DNA of 31,188 nt from a virus. Below, piece by piece: positions 22,360-30,150 of this stretch. The translations under genes were made by a program, and so were the position numbers. The stretch covers positions 1 to 31,188 of IMG/VR virus record IMGVR_UViG_3300030102_000628. One strand, given 5' to 3'. The first letter of the stretch is position 1; every line of letters starts with the position of its first letter. The notes below the pieces were generated by a model. It searched no databases, was not told the origin of the DNA, and saw nothing but the letters and a program-made list of their open reading frames with translations.

Positions 22360-25050
22360 TCAAGCAGGAAGTTTTTGCATAGGGTCTATTTCCGTACCTT
22401 GTTTGGTAGTTCCAGTACGGGCTTCTCTTACCCTATCCATCATTGAATACAGTTGTTTTGCTCCAGCATCTGAGTTGCCATTACCTAAATGACTAACAAC
22501 GTCAGCAGGAACTACAAATTCCCCATCACTTAACGCAGCAGGTTGTGTTCCGTCTATACTAGCAGGTACAAGATCAGCCATACCGTCTGTAGGCCCACCT
22601 AAATAGTAACTATCTAAAGCTCCACCTTGAGCTAATTTACGAGTAAGGTCTTTGAAACCACGAGGGTTAGTATTGAAATTGTCCCGAATCTGATCTGCCG
22701 TAATACCTTCAAACTTAGGATCATTACTGTAATAAGCAGCGACTTCTTCAGGTGTGGTCTTACCTGCATCAAGTAAACGCACTATTAATTCTTCTTCTGT
22801 AAGTCCTTCTCGACCCATATATTTTACAACTTCAGGAGGAGTAAACCCTCTGTTCCTTAACAAGTCCTCCGCAACATCTAATGTTCCCGCATCAAATTTA
22901 CCTGCTACCTGTGGAATAGTTGCTTCTCCACGTCTTATTGCATCTACGACTGTGCCTATGTTATCTGATGAAGGTTCTGCCCCTGCCATTAAAAGATCAT
23001 AAGCGCTGGGTGTAGGTGTAGTAGGTGTAGTAGGTGTAGTGTCAACACCCACATTAGGATAGCGGTTAATAAAATCTTCCGTTATTATGCCTGTAAAATC
23101 CCCTGTAGTATCTACACCAGCAGCAGCTTCAGTGCCATCCATACCTCCGCTCATTACTCCTAATAATGCCTCTCCCGCTGCTTGTTGTTCTGCTATTCGT
23201 TCTGCTTCAGCAGCTTCAGCGGTTCGCATTTGAGCACCACCTAAAAAGCTAGGCGCAGTAATAGTTTTAGTTGGATCATCGGGATCAGTATAAGTTTCTG
23301 TTTCTTGTGTAAAAGTAACGGGGTTAAAGTAAGACCTACCCATACTTCCGGGTCTACGCATAGTACTAGTTTCTGTAGCTGCTAACGGGTCAATCCTATT
23401 GCCCTGTGCATCTAGTACATTACTAAACGCATTATCTTTTAGTGTTCTGTTAAATTTGTAATCAGGAATACCACCTGTGTATCCTTGGCTCCCGCTAGTA
23501 TCTCCGGGGCCACCAGCAAGCCCAAACAAACCACCCAATGCGCCACCAACAAGTCCTGATAGCTTTGGGTTCTCTATAATTTTGTCAAAGATGTTAAACC
23601 CAGTTGAACTACTCGAACCACTTGAATCACCTGCGCTACCACTTAAGCCACTAGGCGTATCGTAAGAATAACCTCCTACGGTTTTAAGGTAATCATAATC
23701 ATCATTTACGCCACCACCCGGATTAAATTTTTTCACTTTTCCACCATTTGCAAAAATAAAGTTTCTAAGGTCTTCCTCATCTTCGTCCTTTATAAAAGGT
23801 TGAGCTAAACTTCCTGCCATATCGTAGAAATATGGTATCTCAACTACATCTCCGGGGCCACCAGAAACAGTACGTACTCCACTACCTGTGGGCATTTGCC
23901 CGATACCACCAACACCACCCCCAGCAGGAGGAGTAGAGGTTTTTACTTCTTCTTCGCCCTTAAAAGGGTTATCTATAGGTGTAAGCCCTGCTTCAACAAT
24001 TTCCGGTTCAGATATACCAACTCCACCTATTTTTGGTGCTTCCGGTTCAGGTATACCAACTCCACCTGTTTTTGGTGCTTCCGGTTCAGGTATACCAACT
24101 CCACCTGTTTTTGGTGGTTCTGGTTGAGGTGTATCAACTCCACCTATTTTTGGCCCTTCTGGTTCGGGTGTATCAGCTCCACCACCTGTTTTATCATCTT
24201 GTGTTTTTATTATTACAGGGTCTACACCAAGGTTTACTAGAGTATCCTTATCTTTTTCATCAAACAACAAACCTGCTGCCGCTACTCCCGATAATACTTC
24301 AGGGACGTTATTAATTAAGGAGTCGGGGATACTACGCATAACATCAGCTAATGTGCCCCCTTGCTGTATTATAGAGACCGCTTGGTTTATAACTGGCCCG
24401 ATCACCGGAATATTAGGAGACCCTACTATCGTGTCTGCTCCTATTCCTGTTTGACCCGTACCAAGTACAGGGACAGGAGTTTGCCCACCACCAAATACTA
24501 AAGTGCCGCCAATATTACCGCGTATAATGTCTAGGATATTAGGTATGACAGCTTCTAGCTTTGGCCCTTGCCCTAATGTAGCTGCTTGAACTACTAAATT
24601 ACCTAAATCAGCAGTGCCTTCTACAACTCTACCTCCAGCTTCTCTGACTAAATCCATCAACGCACTTGTTTCTTGAGGAGGTACTTTGGTAACGGGGATT
24701 GAACCTATAGCACTTGATATGGCTGGGTTTAACTGCGCCTGAGTCATGCCTAGCGCCATACCTTCGTTAATTAATGACTTAAGTGTTTCTTCATTCCCTG
24801 ACATGGCTTCCAGACTGCCTTCCTGCATGTCTTGATTTGGGCCTGATGTTCGGAGTTCATTTTGTTGATTAGCTAAATACTCTAACCCCTGTACTACTTT
24901 TTCTTTTGGGGTGAGAGGTTTAACGTTAGAGCCACCTCCAAATAACTTGTTAATAAAAAAATTAGCAGCGGTAGCAGCAAGAGAAGCACCGGGATTAAAT
25001 ATCGTAGCTAATCCCCCTGCGTCAAACTTTTTAACTTTATCTGCTGCCAT
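22360..25050 (-). CDS. Large repeat-containing virion protein (896 aa)
   Basis: Starts MAADKVKKFDAGGLATIFNP. An Ala/hydrophobic N terminus precedes a five-fold 13-residue Pro/Glu repeat at about 289-350 (units like GVGIPEPEAPKTG). A Gly-rich region with FANGGKVKKFNPGG and GLVGGALGGLFGLAGG follows, then acidic helical units resembling short LTEEELIVRLLDAG and TPEEVAAYY repeats (about 740-790). The C-terminal 90 residues contain YLGGPTDGMADLVPASIDG and LSDGEFVVPADVVSHLG, a block I recall as strongly conserved across marine phage virion proteins. Probably a structural or ejected protein; the exact role is unknown. The ribosome binding site TAGGTAG lies just upstream. Confidence 0.78.
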   Translation of the reverse strand: MAADKVKKFDAGGLATIFNPGASLAATAANFFINKLFGGGSNVKPLTPKEKVVQGLEYLANQQNELRTSGPNQDMQEGSLEAMSGNEETLKSLINEGMALGMTQAQLNPAISSAIGSIPVTKVPPQETSALMDLVREAGGRVVEGTADLGNLVVQAATLGQGPKLEAVIPNILDIIRGNIGGTLVFGGGQTPVPVLGTGQTGIGADTIVGSPNIPVIGPVINQAVSIIQQGGTLADVMRSIPDSLINNVPEVLSGVAAAGLLFDEKDKDTLVNLGVDPVIIKTQDDKTGGGADTPEPEGPKIGGVDTPQPEPPKTGGVGIPEPEAPKTGGVGIPEPEAPKIGGVGISEPEIVEAGLTPIDNPFKGEEEVKTSTPPAGGGVGGIGQMPTGSGVRTVSGGPGDVVEIPYFYDMAGSLAQPFIKDEDEEDLRNFIFANGGKVKKFNPGGGVNDDYDYLKTVGGYSYDTPSGLSGSAGDSSGSSSSTGFNIFDKIIENPKLSGLVGGALGGLFGLAGGPGDTSGSQGYTGGIPDYKFNRTLKDNAFSNVLDAQGNRIDPLAATETSTMRRPGSMGRSYFNPVTFTQETETYTDPDDPTKTITAPSFLGGAQMRTAEAAEAERIAEQQAAGEALLGVMSGGMDGTEAAAGVDTTGDFTGIITEDFINRYPNVGVDTTPTTPTTPTPSAYDLLMAGAEPSSDNIGTVVDAIRRGEATIPQVAGKFDAGTLDVAEDLLRNRGFTPPEVVKYMGREGLTEEELIVRLLDAGKTTPEEVAAYYSNDPKFEGITADQIRDNFNTNPRGFKDLTRKLAQGGALDSYYLGGPTDGMADLVPASIDGTQPAALSDGEFVVPADVVSHLGNGNSDAGAKQLYSMMDRVREARTGTTKQGTEIDPMQKLPA
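23011..23040 (-). repeat. Short 9-nt tandem repeat (Thr-Pro-Thr linker)
   Basis: GTAGGTGTA is repeated about three times on the + strand. It encodes TTPTTPTTPTP in the 896-aa protein, a flexible linker between domains. Confidence 0.7.
24001..24184 (-). repeat. 39-nt tandem repeat, about five copies
   Basis: The block starting TTCCGGTTCA recurs at 24001, 24040, 24079, 24118 and 24157 with an exact 39-nt period. It encodes 13-residue units (GADTPEPEGPKIG, GVDTPQPEPPKTG, GVGIPEPEAPKTG and variants) in the 896-aa protein. The central copies are nearly identical and the outer ones diverge, as expected for expansion from the centre by slippage. Confidence 0.9.
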
Positions 25051-25056
25051 ATCTAC

Positions 25057-25695
25057 CTACGGTAAAGTTTCTGGGAGTGCTGAAATCAAAAATGCACTCA
25101 CAATCGCTGATGGTACTACAGGTCTTGGGCTTGAAGCGGCCTGATGGTTAAGGCTTACGTCTGTATCACTAGTTGCCCACATAATCTCTATGTATTGTCC
25201 TGCTTGCACATCAATCGTAAAGTTATAGTTAATTGCATCTATACTGCCTGACCCAGACAACACATGCTGTTTGGCAGTATTAGTAACATCCGTACCACTT
25301 CTTTTTATCCAAACGTCAACTGTTTTGGCAGCGGCTGAACTACTGGTTAACTGAGCCGACACTTCAAAGTTGTAAACCCCTGAATAGGTTGGGGTTATTC
25401 GGGTGTTAGACGCTACGCTCATGGCTTCGCCAAGATACGTGTTTTCAAACTGTATGGCGTATGCAGTGCCCGTAGACCCTGCATTTTGATCGACTGTGGA
25501 GAAGAACTTACCATTGGGGGTGCTAATAAAACGACCCCCGTAATCTCCAGACAACAAGTTTACAGTATTTGTTATGCCATTGAAAAACAAACGTAAAATG
25601 TTGTTTAAATCATCTAAGTAAGTACTTAGAGAAGTTTCCCTTGGAGCAACAGGAAGAGCTGGGTTAGTAACCTGATTTATAAGGTCGTTAGCCAC
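25057..25695 (-). CDS. Jelly-roll (C1q/TNF-like) virion protein (212 aa)
   Basis: The GTG start at 25695 overlaps the upstream stop (TAGTG) and has a near-perfect AGGAGGGG ribosome binding site. Residues 1-60 form a helical attachment region (TYLDDLNNILRLFFNGITNT). Residues about 75-190 look like a beta-sandwich of C1q/TNF type: NTRITPTYSGVYNFEVSAQL, VDVWIKRSGTDV, GQYIEIMWATSD. Such domains trimerise in phage fibres and decoration proteins. Likely a small tail appendage or capsid decoration, by inference. Confidence 0.75.
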   Translation of the reverse strand: MANDLINQVTNPALPVAPRETSLSTYLDDLNNILRLFFNGITNTVNLLSGDYGGRFISTPNGKFFSTVDQNAGSTGTAYAIQFENTYLGEAMSVASNTRITPTYSGVYNFEVSAQLTSSSAAAKTVDVWIKRSGTDVTNTAKQHVLSGSGSIDAINYNFTIDVQAGQYIEIMWATSDTDVSLNHQAASSPRPVVPSAIVSAFLISALPETLP

Positions 25696-27584
25696 TAGCC
25701 CCTCCTACCGTCAGGACGCATCTGCAAACGCGGTACGCCTAGCTTCCAAGTAACCCCAGCCGCCGTAGACTCTAGCTTAAACGACATTTGCCTACCCCGT
25801 ACTCGTGTATCCACTATGCCAGTAAAAGCCTCTATCGGTGTTGTAGCTGTACGGGTAACAGCCGCACTGTCGCTACCCCCTACTGAAGCAGGGCTATAAT
25901 AGCCAGACCCAGAATCCTGTAATGGCAGTAAACTAACCGTGGCACTGGGAGAACCTGCGGTAGAACCTTCAAAGGTCAAGTCAGGTAACATCTTGTTTAT
26001 TAACATAAATCTGTCACCGTCATCCAAATCAAACTGAGAAGAAGTAATACTGGCTGTTATAGCTGCTGGAGTACCTGTTTCGTTATCATCCACGCCTTTC
26101 TCTTGGTTGATTAGTTTGCCATCAAACGTAGCAGCCATTGGGAAGTCCCTTAAATCAGAATCTATCCACGCTGAACGAGATAACGTACCGTAATACCAGA
26201 TGTTTTCCACATAGTTATACACAACATAGCGGTCATTACGAGTCACCCCAGAGGAGCAGTAAAACCACCATATTTCATCAAACTCTTCGTTTGACCCACA
26301 GATAACCTGTTGGGCTTGGTCACTGTTAAAATCATCAAATACGTAACTGCGTACCGAACAAGGCAGTGTCTTGACCGTACCATCATAATAGTAAAACTTG
26401 CTTGTACCCATCCAATAAGCAATATTATTAGAGTAAATAGCTGCATTAGGACTGGCTATGGTAATGTTAGACCCCAATAGGGTCGCACCCCACACTAAGG
26501 GAGCACCTAGATACTGTAAGCCGTACATAGCCGAATCAGTCCACACCAATACTTCTTGACGTGCTTGTATAGCCTGAATGATTTCTGTGCCTTCAGAAAG
26601 ACTAAGACTTCCCGCTTGATTAGTAGCAGTAGGATTCCAATCAGAAATATCTTCTTGGTCAGACCACCGTAAAAGCATAGGGTCTAAAGCAGAACTACCT
26701 ACAGCATTTACACCGAAACAAAAGGCAAACCTGAATACATCTGATACAAAGGCAATGTTAGCTACAGTGGGCACTTGCGCTGCACCGCCTAGAGAGCTTA
26801 CCAACACCCCCCTTGTAGTAACGCCACTACTTGCATCCCAGTAATATAAAGCGCCGTTTCTATGGACAAAGAACAAGTCTTCCCCAAAGTTAGCTTGACT
26901 CCAAAGGCGCATTCCAGCAAGGGTAGTGCCACCTGTACCCCATGTACCTGAACTCCATGTACCTGCACCCCAACCAGTAAACGGAACTTCTATTTCGTTT
27001 CCGGTATTAATCTGATAAGTACCTACAGTGCTAGACCCTCCATTACCTGAGTCTCCCGCAGAAGCAGTAACTGTACTACCAGAGGTATCTTTAGCTTCTA
27101 TGGTGTAGGAATTGTCATTTACTTTAGTTGCTATCTGATACTCTTGGTTTAATACAGCAGCCGTAATATTTCCACCCAGAGTAGCAGCACCGCTAAAAGT
27201 AACAAAATCGTTAACAACCGCTCCATGTGCAGTATCCGTAACAGTAATAGTGGCATCGCCGTTTACAGCCGCAAAAGTAACGTCTCCCGCCGCTGTAGTA
27301 GCTCTAATAGGGGTAATGTCGTTGTAAGCACCACCTCTTTCAATATAATACTTAAGGTTAGTACCTACAGAAACAAGATTTTGAAGGCTTAAAGTAGCCC
27401 AGTTATGTAGAGAACGTGCTACTCCTAAATAAGTATTAGCAGACAATCGCTCCCAACCACCTATCTTTTGAGGCAAGCCCCTTCTAAATCGCACCTTTTC
27501 AGTTTCGTACCAAGAACCTTCAGCCGCATAACGGGTGTTTTCTCGGTCTACTCCTGCCTTAAACTGTACTTTTTTGTAAGGCAT
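25695..27584 (-). CDS. Tail/neck structural protein (629 aa)
   Basis: The ATG overlaps the lysozyme stop (TAATG). The N terminus KKVQFKAGVDRENTRYAAEG followed by KVRFRRGLPQKIGGWE is a signature I recall from podovirus-like tail proteins. An inserted beta-domain at about 95-200 (VTDTAHGAVVNDFVTFSGAA...YTIEAKD) is followed by many short beta repeats with Trp/Tyr motifs (MRLWSQANFGEDLFFVHRNG, LLRWSDQEDISDW). This suggests a beta-propeller-like fold, as in P22 gp10-type tail hub proteins. The fold assignment is tentative. Its neighbours are structural genes, and no enzyme motif is present. Confidence 0.72.
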   Translation of the reverse strand: MPYKKVQFKAGVDRENTRYAAEGSWYETEKVRFRRGLPQKIGGWERLSANTYLGVARSLHNWATLSLQNLVSVGTNLKYYIERGGAYNDITPIRATTAAGDVTFAAVNGDATITVTDTAHGAVVNDFVTFSGAATLGGNITAAVLNQEYQIATKVNDNSYTIEAKDTSGSTVTASAGDSGNGGSSTVGTYQINTGNEIEVPFTGWGAGTWSSGTWGTGGTTLAGMRLWSQANFGEDLFFVHRNGALYYWDASSGVTTRGVLVSSLGGAAQVPTVANIAFVSDVFRFAFCFGVNAVGSSALDPMLLRWSDQEDISDWNPTATNQAGSLSLSEGTEIIQAIQARQEVLVWTDSAMYGLQYLGAPLVWGATLLGSNITIASPNAAIYSNNIAYWMGTSKFYYYDGTVKTLPCSVRSYVFDDFNSDQAQQVICGSNEEFDEIWWFYCSSGVTRNDRYVVYNYVENIWYYGTLSRSAWIDSDLRDFPMAATFDGKLINQEKGVDDNETGTPAAITASITSSQFDLDDGDRFMLINKMLPDLTFEGSTAGSPSATVSLLPLQDSGSGYYSPASVGGSDSAAVTRTATTPIEAFTGIVDTRVRGRQMSFKLESTAAGVTWKLGVPRLQMRPDGRRG

Positions 27585-28018
27585 TACTCTACATACTCGC
27601 CTGTTTTAATTAAGTCCGTAAGCTCTAGTGCTCTACCACCCACTTGTTTAGCCCAACGTGAGTCTAAGAACTCGGTAGCAGCTACCTTGTAGTTTCCCTC
27701 TTCCATAGCAGCCAGAGCACGTTTAAAACCTCTCAATCTTGTTGCTCCAAGATTAAAGCTAATATCAATCATTGCATCTTTTCGTACATCGTCTAACGCA
27801 TTAAACCAAGCGTACTCTTCTGCTAACTCCTTGATAACACGTTCAATATCGTTCTCAAGTAAATATTCTACTTCATCTTCAGACAAACCCATGCCGCCCC
27901 GTTGGTCGATATTCCTTCCTACCCCAACAGTAATCTTTCCTTCAGAACACTCATAAGCATGAGTTTCCACACCTTCATGGCGCTTTAACATGGCAATTAA
28001 TTTTTTCATGTTACTCAT
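27584..28018 (-). CDS. GH24 lysozyme (endolysin) with E-C-T triad
   Basis: This is a phage T4-type muramidase cleaving peptidoglycan. KRHEG supplies the catalytic Glu (E15). YECSEG supplies Cys24 at the position of T4 Asp20, and KITVGVGRN supplies Thr30. The spacing E-8-C-5-T is the canonical E-8-D/C-5-T triad, so the Cys form is a known natural alternative rather than a defect. There is no N-terminal signal or SAR segment, so release should depend on the holin immediately upstream. Its ATG overlaps the holin stop (ATGA). At 144 aa the length is normal for single-domain endolysins. Confidence 0.93.
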   Translation of the reverse strand: MSNMKKLIAMLKRHEGVETHAYECSEGKITVGVGRNIDQRGGMGLSEDEVEYLLENDIERVIKELAEEYAWFNALDDVRKDAMIDISFNLGATRLRGFKRALAAMEEGNYKVAATEFLDSRWAKQVGGRALELTDLIKTGEYVE

Positions 28019-28482
28019 TTCGTACTAGACCCAGAGAACCAAAAAGCTGCCATAGTCCCCAGAATCCCTGATAGCTGGCCCAACACCAAACTAATTATGG
28101 TTTCGTCATTTTGATCGTGAGGCATAATAGTTACAGCCATTACATAGGCTCCGTATAACAGTAACGCCAGTATCCCAAACACTTTTGGTGTCCAATCGTT
28201 TTTGAAAGTTTCTCTCGCGTGTTGCCTGTCTTCTACTTCGGTTTTAAATGACTCCAGATCAATTTCCATTTCTCGGATACGGTCTTTAAAGTCATTGTCT
28301 GCTTCCTTGAGAAGCACCGCTTTTTCTGGCTCTCGCTCAATAATGTCTTCTATCTCATTAGCAGTAGCTTCTGGTACACCTAGCTTTTGTGCGGCCATCT
28401 TGACAGCCATACCCGCCATTGGCCCACCCGCTGCACTGGCTATAGTAGGGGCAAGAGATTTAAGTAGTCCACCTAGTTTCAT
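28015..28482 (-). CDS. Holin, GTA-type (3TM superfamily)
   Basis: Two clear membrane helices lie at about 101-119 (VFGILALLLYGAYVMAVTI) and 129-149 (IISLVLGQLSGILGTMAAFW). A weaker hydrophobic stretch lies at 10-32, and a charged helical region at 40-95. The FKNDWTPKVFG approach to the first helix and the FWFSGSS ending match the gene-transfer-agent type holin family as I remember it. It would form the membrane lesion that releases the lysozyme encoded next. No clear ribosome binding site precedes the ATG, and a small palindrome lies 15 nt upstream, so translation may be deliberately weak. Confidence 0.85.
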   Translation of the reverse strand: MKLGGLLKSLAPTIASAAGGPMAGMAVKMAAQKLGVPEATANEIEDIIEREPEKAVLLKEADNDFKDRIREMEIDLESFKTEVEDRQHARETFKNDWTPKVFGILALLLYGAYVMAVTIMPHDQNDETIISLVLGQLSGILGTMAAFWFSGSSTK

Positions 28483-28496
28483 TGTATTAGCAAATA

Positions 28497-28510
28497 CACT
28501 TTTATAAGTG
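28497..28510 (-). promoter_or_regulatory. Small palindrome upstream of holin gene
   Basis: CACTT (28497-28501) and AAGTG (28506-28510) form a 5-bp stem with a 4-nt A/T loop, in the 43-nt gap before the holin start. It could limit holin translation. A TATAAA lies on the - strand inside it, but no good -35 is present. Confidence 0.3.
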
Positions 28511-28525
28511 CCTCTAGTTCGTTAA

Positions 28526-28735
28526 TTACTTTCCCGTGGAGTCTTCCTCCACGATCTCGTCAATCGTATCACAAACGTCTGGGATTCGGATGCCTGTCGT
28601 AACCTCAGTGGTGACACGCCCTACAGCCCGTATGCCTTTGTAGACACCGGAGCAGTATAATTCCTTGTTGGCTATCATATCCTCGGATACGGAACATCCC
28701 GCCATTAGTACACATAACGCAGCGATTCTAAGCAT
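28526..28735 (-). CDS. Small lipoprotein, possible outer-membrane spanin
   Basis: The product begins MLRIAALCVLMAGC, a short hydrophobic signal ending in a lipobox (LMAGC) with the acylated Cys. The start at 28735 overlaps the lipase stop and has GAGG 6 nt upstream. An ATG five codons earlier (28750) would give a more basic N terminus, MTRLKM, and is equally acceptable. The mature part of about 56 residues contains two further Cys (ELYCSGVYKG and PDVCDTIDE). Its position in the lysis region suggests an Rz1-like o-spanin, but the mature sequence is not Pro-rich as in classical Rz1, so this is only a candidate. Confidence 0.7.
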   Translation of the reverse strand: MLRIAALCVLMAGCSVSEDMIANKELYCSGVYKGIRAVGRVTTEVTTGIRIPDVCDTIDEIVEEDSTGK

Positions 28736-29468
28736 TTTCAACCTCGTCAATCATTTTGTTAAGTTCTTTCATTTCTTCTGGGTTAAGTATCTTGTCTTGA
28801 GCATCTAAAAATATCCCTAGTCGTTCTTTATACCCTTCCATAAAATGGTCAGAAATAGCATCTTTCAGGCTTCTGTCTTCCTTCCTAACTTCTTTTGAAG
28901 GGTTTATGTAATCTTGCATGGAATTAGCAAAGTACAGCATAGTCTGCGACCTAGAGGGGCCATAACAAAGACGTGGTATGCGTGCCACCATATCTGAACC
29001 TTGCACACAAGAAATCTGGTTATCCAGTTCCATAGGACGCTTGAATCCTTTGAAGAACACATTAGGTTTACCAAAAGTTACCAGATTTATATTAGGGTGT
29101 TTTTTCCACAATTTAGCTGCGCTTAGTTCTGCTAACGCTCCACCAAGACTGTGCCCACATATTAAAGTACGTTTCTTCATGTCTAGGTGCTTCTTGACTT
29201 TACCCCAAACAGAGGCATGAGCTGCGGTAAATCCACCGTGGCACAACCTGCCTACATAAGGCACTGGGACTACTAGCGCATCGGTAAGCCAGTCACGCCC
29301 TTGTTGCGTCCCACGAAACGCTATGATGTCTATGGATTTGCGCTTTGCTACATAAACTGTAGTAGAAGTAAGTTTACTTTCTATTTTTATAGATTCTTTA
29401 TTTTCATCGTTATAGGCTTTCATCGCCCAACTACACGCCATATTAAGTAAAACGGGGTCTAGTTTCAT
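28728..29468 (-). CDS. Class 3 lipase (alpha/beta hydrolase)
   Basis: This is predicted to be a lipase_3-family esterase acting on acyl esters of lipids. The oxyanion-hole strand is IIAFRGT (48-54), followed by RLCHGGF (74-80). The nucleophile elbow is CGHSLGGA (S107), and the catalytic Asp is in QGSDMVARIP (D159). The His is in ISDHFMEGY (H208), so the Ser-Asp-His triad is complete and correctly ordered. At 246 aa it is a compact family member without a signal peptide. It lies in the lysis region, next to the lipoprotein, holin and lysozyme genes. It could attack host membrane lipid during lysis or be carried in the virion; both are inference. Its ATG overlaps the previous stop (TAATG). Confidence 0.9.
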   Translation of the reverse strand: MKLDPVLLNMACSWAMKAYNDENKESIKIESKLTSTTVYVAKRKSIDIIAFRGTQQGRDWLTDALVVPVPYVGRLCHGGFTAAHASVWGKVKKHLDMKKRTLICGHSLGGALAELSAAKLWKKHPNINLVTFGKPNVFFKGFKRPMELDNQISCVQGSDMVARIPRLCYGPSRSQTMLYFANSMQDYINPSKEVRKEDRSLKDAISDHFMEGYKERLGIFLDAQDKILNPEEMKELNKMIDEVENA

Positions 29469-29956
29469 TACTCACCACCTAATCCAAAAATTAAAAATAC
29501 CGCACCAAAAATAAAAATAACCGTCCCTATAATCCACGCAAACATTACTGCTAAATCGTGTATTAAAATATCTTCTGCTTTCTCTGCGGCGGCTTTTTGT
29601 TTTCTTTTAACTTCCCGTTTCTTTTCTATTTTAACCGCTTCTTTTTTAATCTTGACCCAACGATGCGTTTGGCCTTTGCGGGAGTAATAGTCCCCCACTT
29701 TCTTCATCATTTTCTCGATGCGCTCTTCTTGCTGATCAATGGTAATCGCTTCTTCAAGCGCAGAACCTACCATCAAGTCATCAGTACCAGCCTGACGAGC
29801 TTTCTGTATATGCTCCTCAACTTTCTTCTTAGCAGTGAAGAAACGGCCTACCTCTCCAGCCATGTCTTCAACTTCTTTCTTCTTAGCAATAGCGCCCTGC
29901 ACAACGACAAACGCAGAGTCTAAGGCTTTTATTGCTAATAACGCTTCACCGATCAT
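29468..29956 (-). CDS. Coiled-coil protein with C-terminal membrane anchor (162 aa)
   Basis: The ATG at 29956 overlaps the upstream stop (ATGA) and has an AGGTGG site 5 nt before it. An in-frame GTG at 29965 is less likely. Residues about 30-130 are highly charged and helical (AKKKVEEHIQKARQ, QQEERIEKMMKKVGDYY, EKKREVKRKQKAAAEKAED). The last 25 or so residues are a strong membrane helix (FAWIIGTVIFIFGAVFLIFG). This topology is the reverse of a usual i-spanin, but a lysis-related role is plausible from position. I recall similar proteins in marine phages without assigned function. Confidence 0.72.
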   Translation of the reverse strand: MIGEALLAIKALDSAFVVVQGAIAKKKEVEDMAGEVGRFFTAKKKVEEHIQKARQAGTDDLMVGSALEEAITIDQQEERIEKMMKKVGDYYSRKGQTHRWVKIKKEAVKIEKKREVKRKQKAAAEKAEDILIHDLAVMFAWIIGTVIFIFGAVFLIFGLGGE

Positions 29957-30147
29957 TTGTACCACCTGCTATCTTCGTCTGCATTTATATGCTGACAATG
30001 AGCTTTTAAATCTGGAGTATTAGGTTGTTGGTTCAATCGCTCGGCAAAGTAAAGACACCTATCAATATCCTTAAAACACAACGCCTGTTCGCAAGAACGC
30101 GATACATCTTGCCCCCCAATACTTACAATTAATATAAATAAAACCAT
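29953..30147 (-). CDS. Small hypothetical protein with N-terminal hydrophobic segment (64 aa)
   Basis: Begins MVLFILIVSIGG, a hydrophobic stretch that could be a signal or membrane anchor. It continues with LCFKDIDRCLYFAERLNQQP and four Cys in total. I remember the CFKDIxRCxYFAERLN pattern from uncharacterised marine phage genes. It starts 3 nt after the stop of the chaperone-like gene and overlaps the next gene by ATGA. Possibly periplasmic; unknown function. Confidence 0.65.
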   Translation of the reverse strand: MVLFILIVSIGGQDVSRSCEQALCFKDIDRCLYFAERLNQQPNTPDLKAHCQHINADEDSRWYK

Positions 30148-30150
30148 AAC

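Noticed and set aside
24001-24184. Regular 39-nt repeats as a possible CRISPR array
   Set aside because: The copies are directly adjacent without spacers and are in phase with a coding frame.
23888-24314. + strand frames with repetitive translations in the 24-kb region
   Set aside because: They are antisense readings of the 39-nt repeat in the 896-aa gene.
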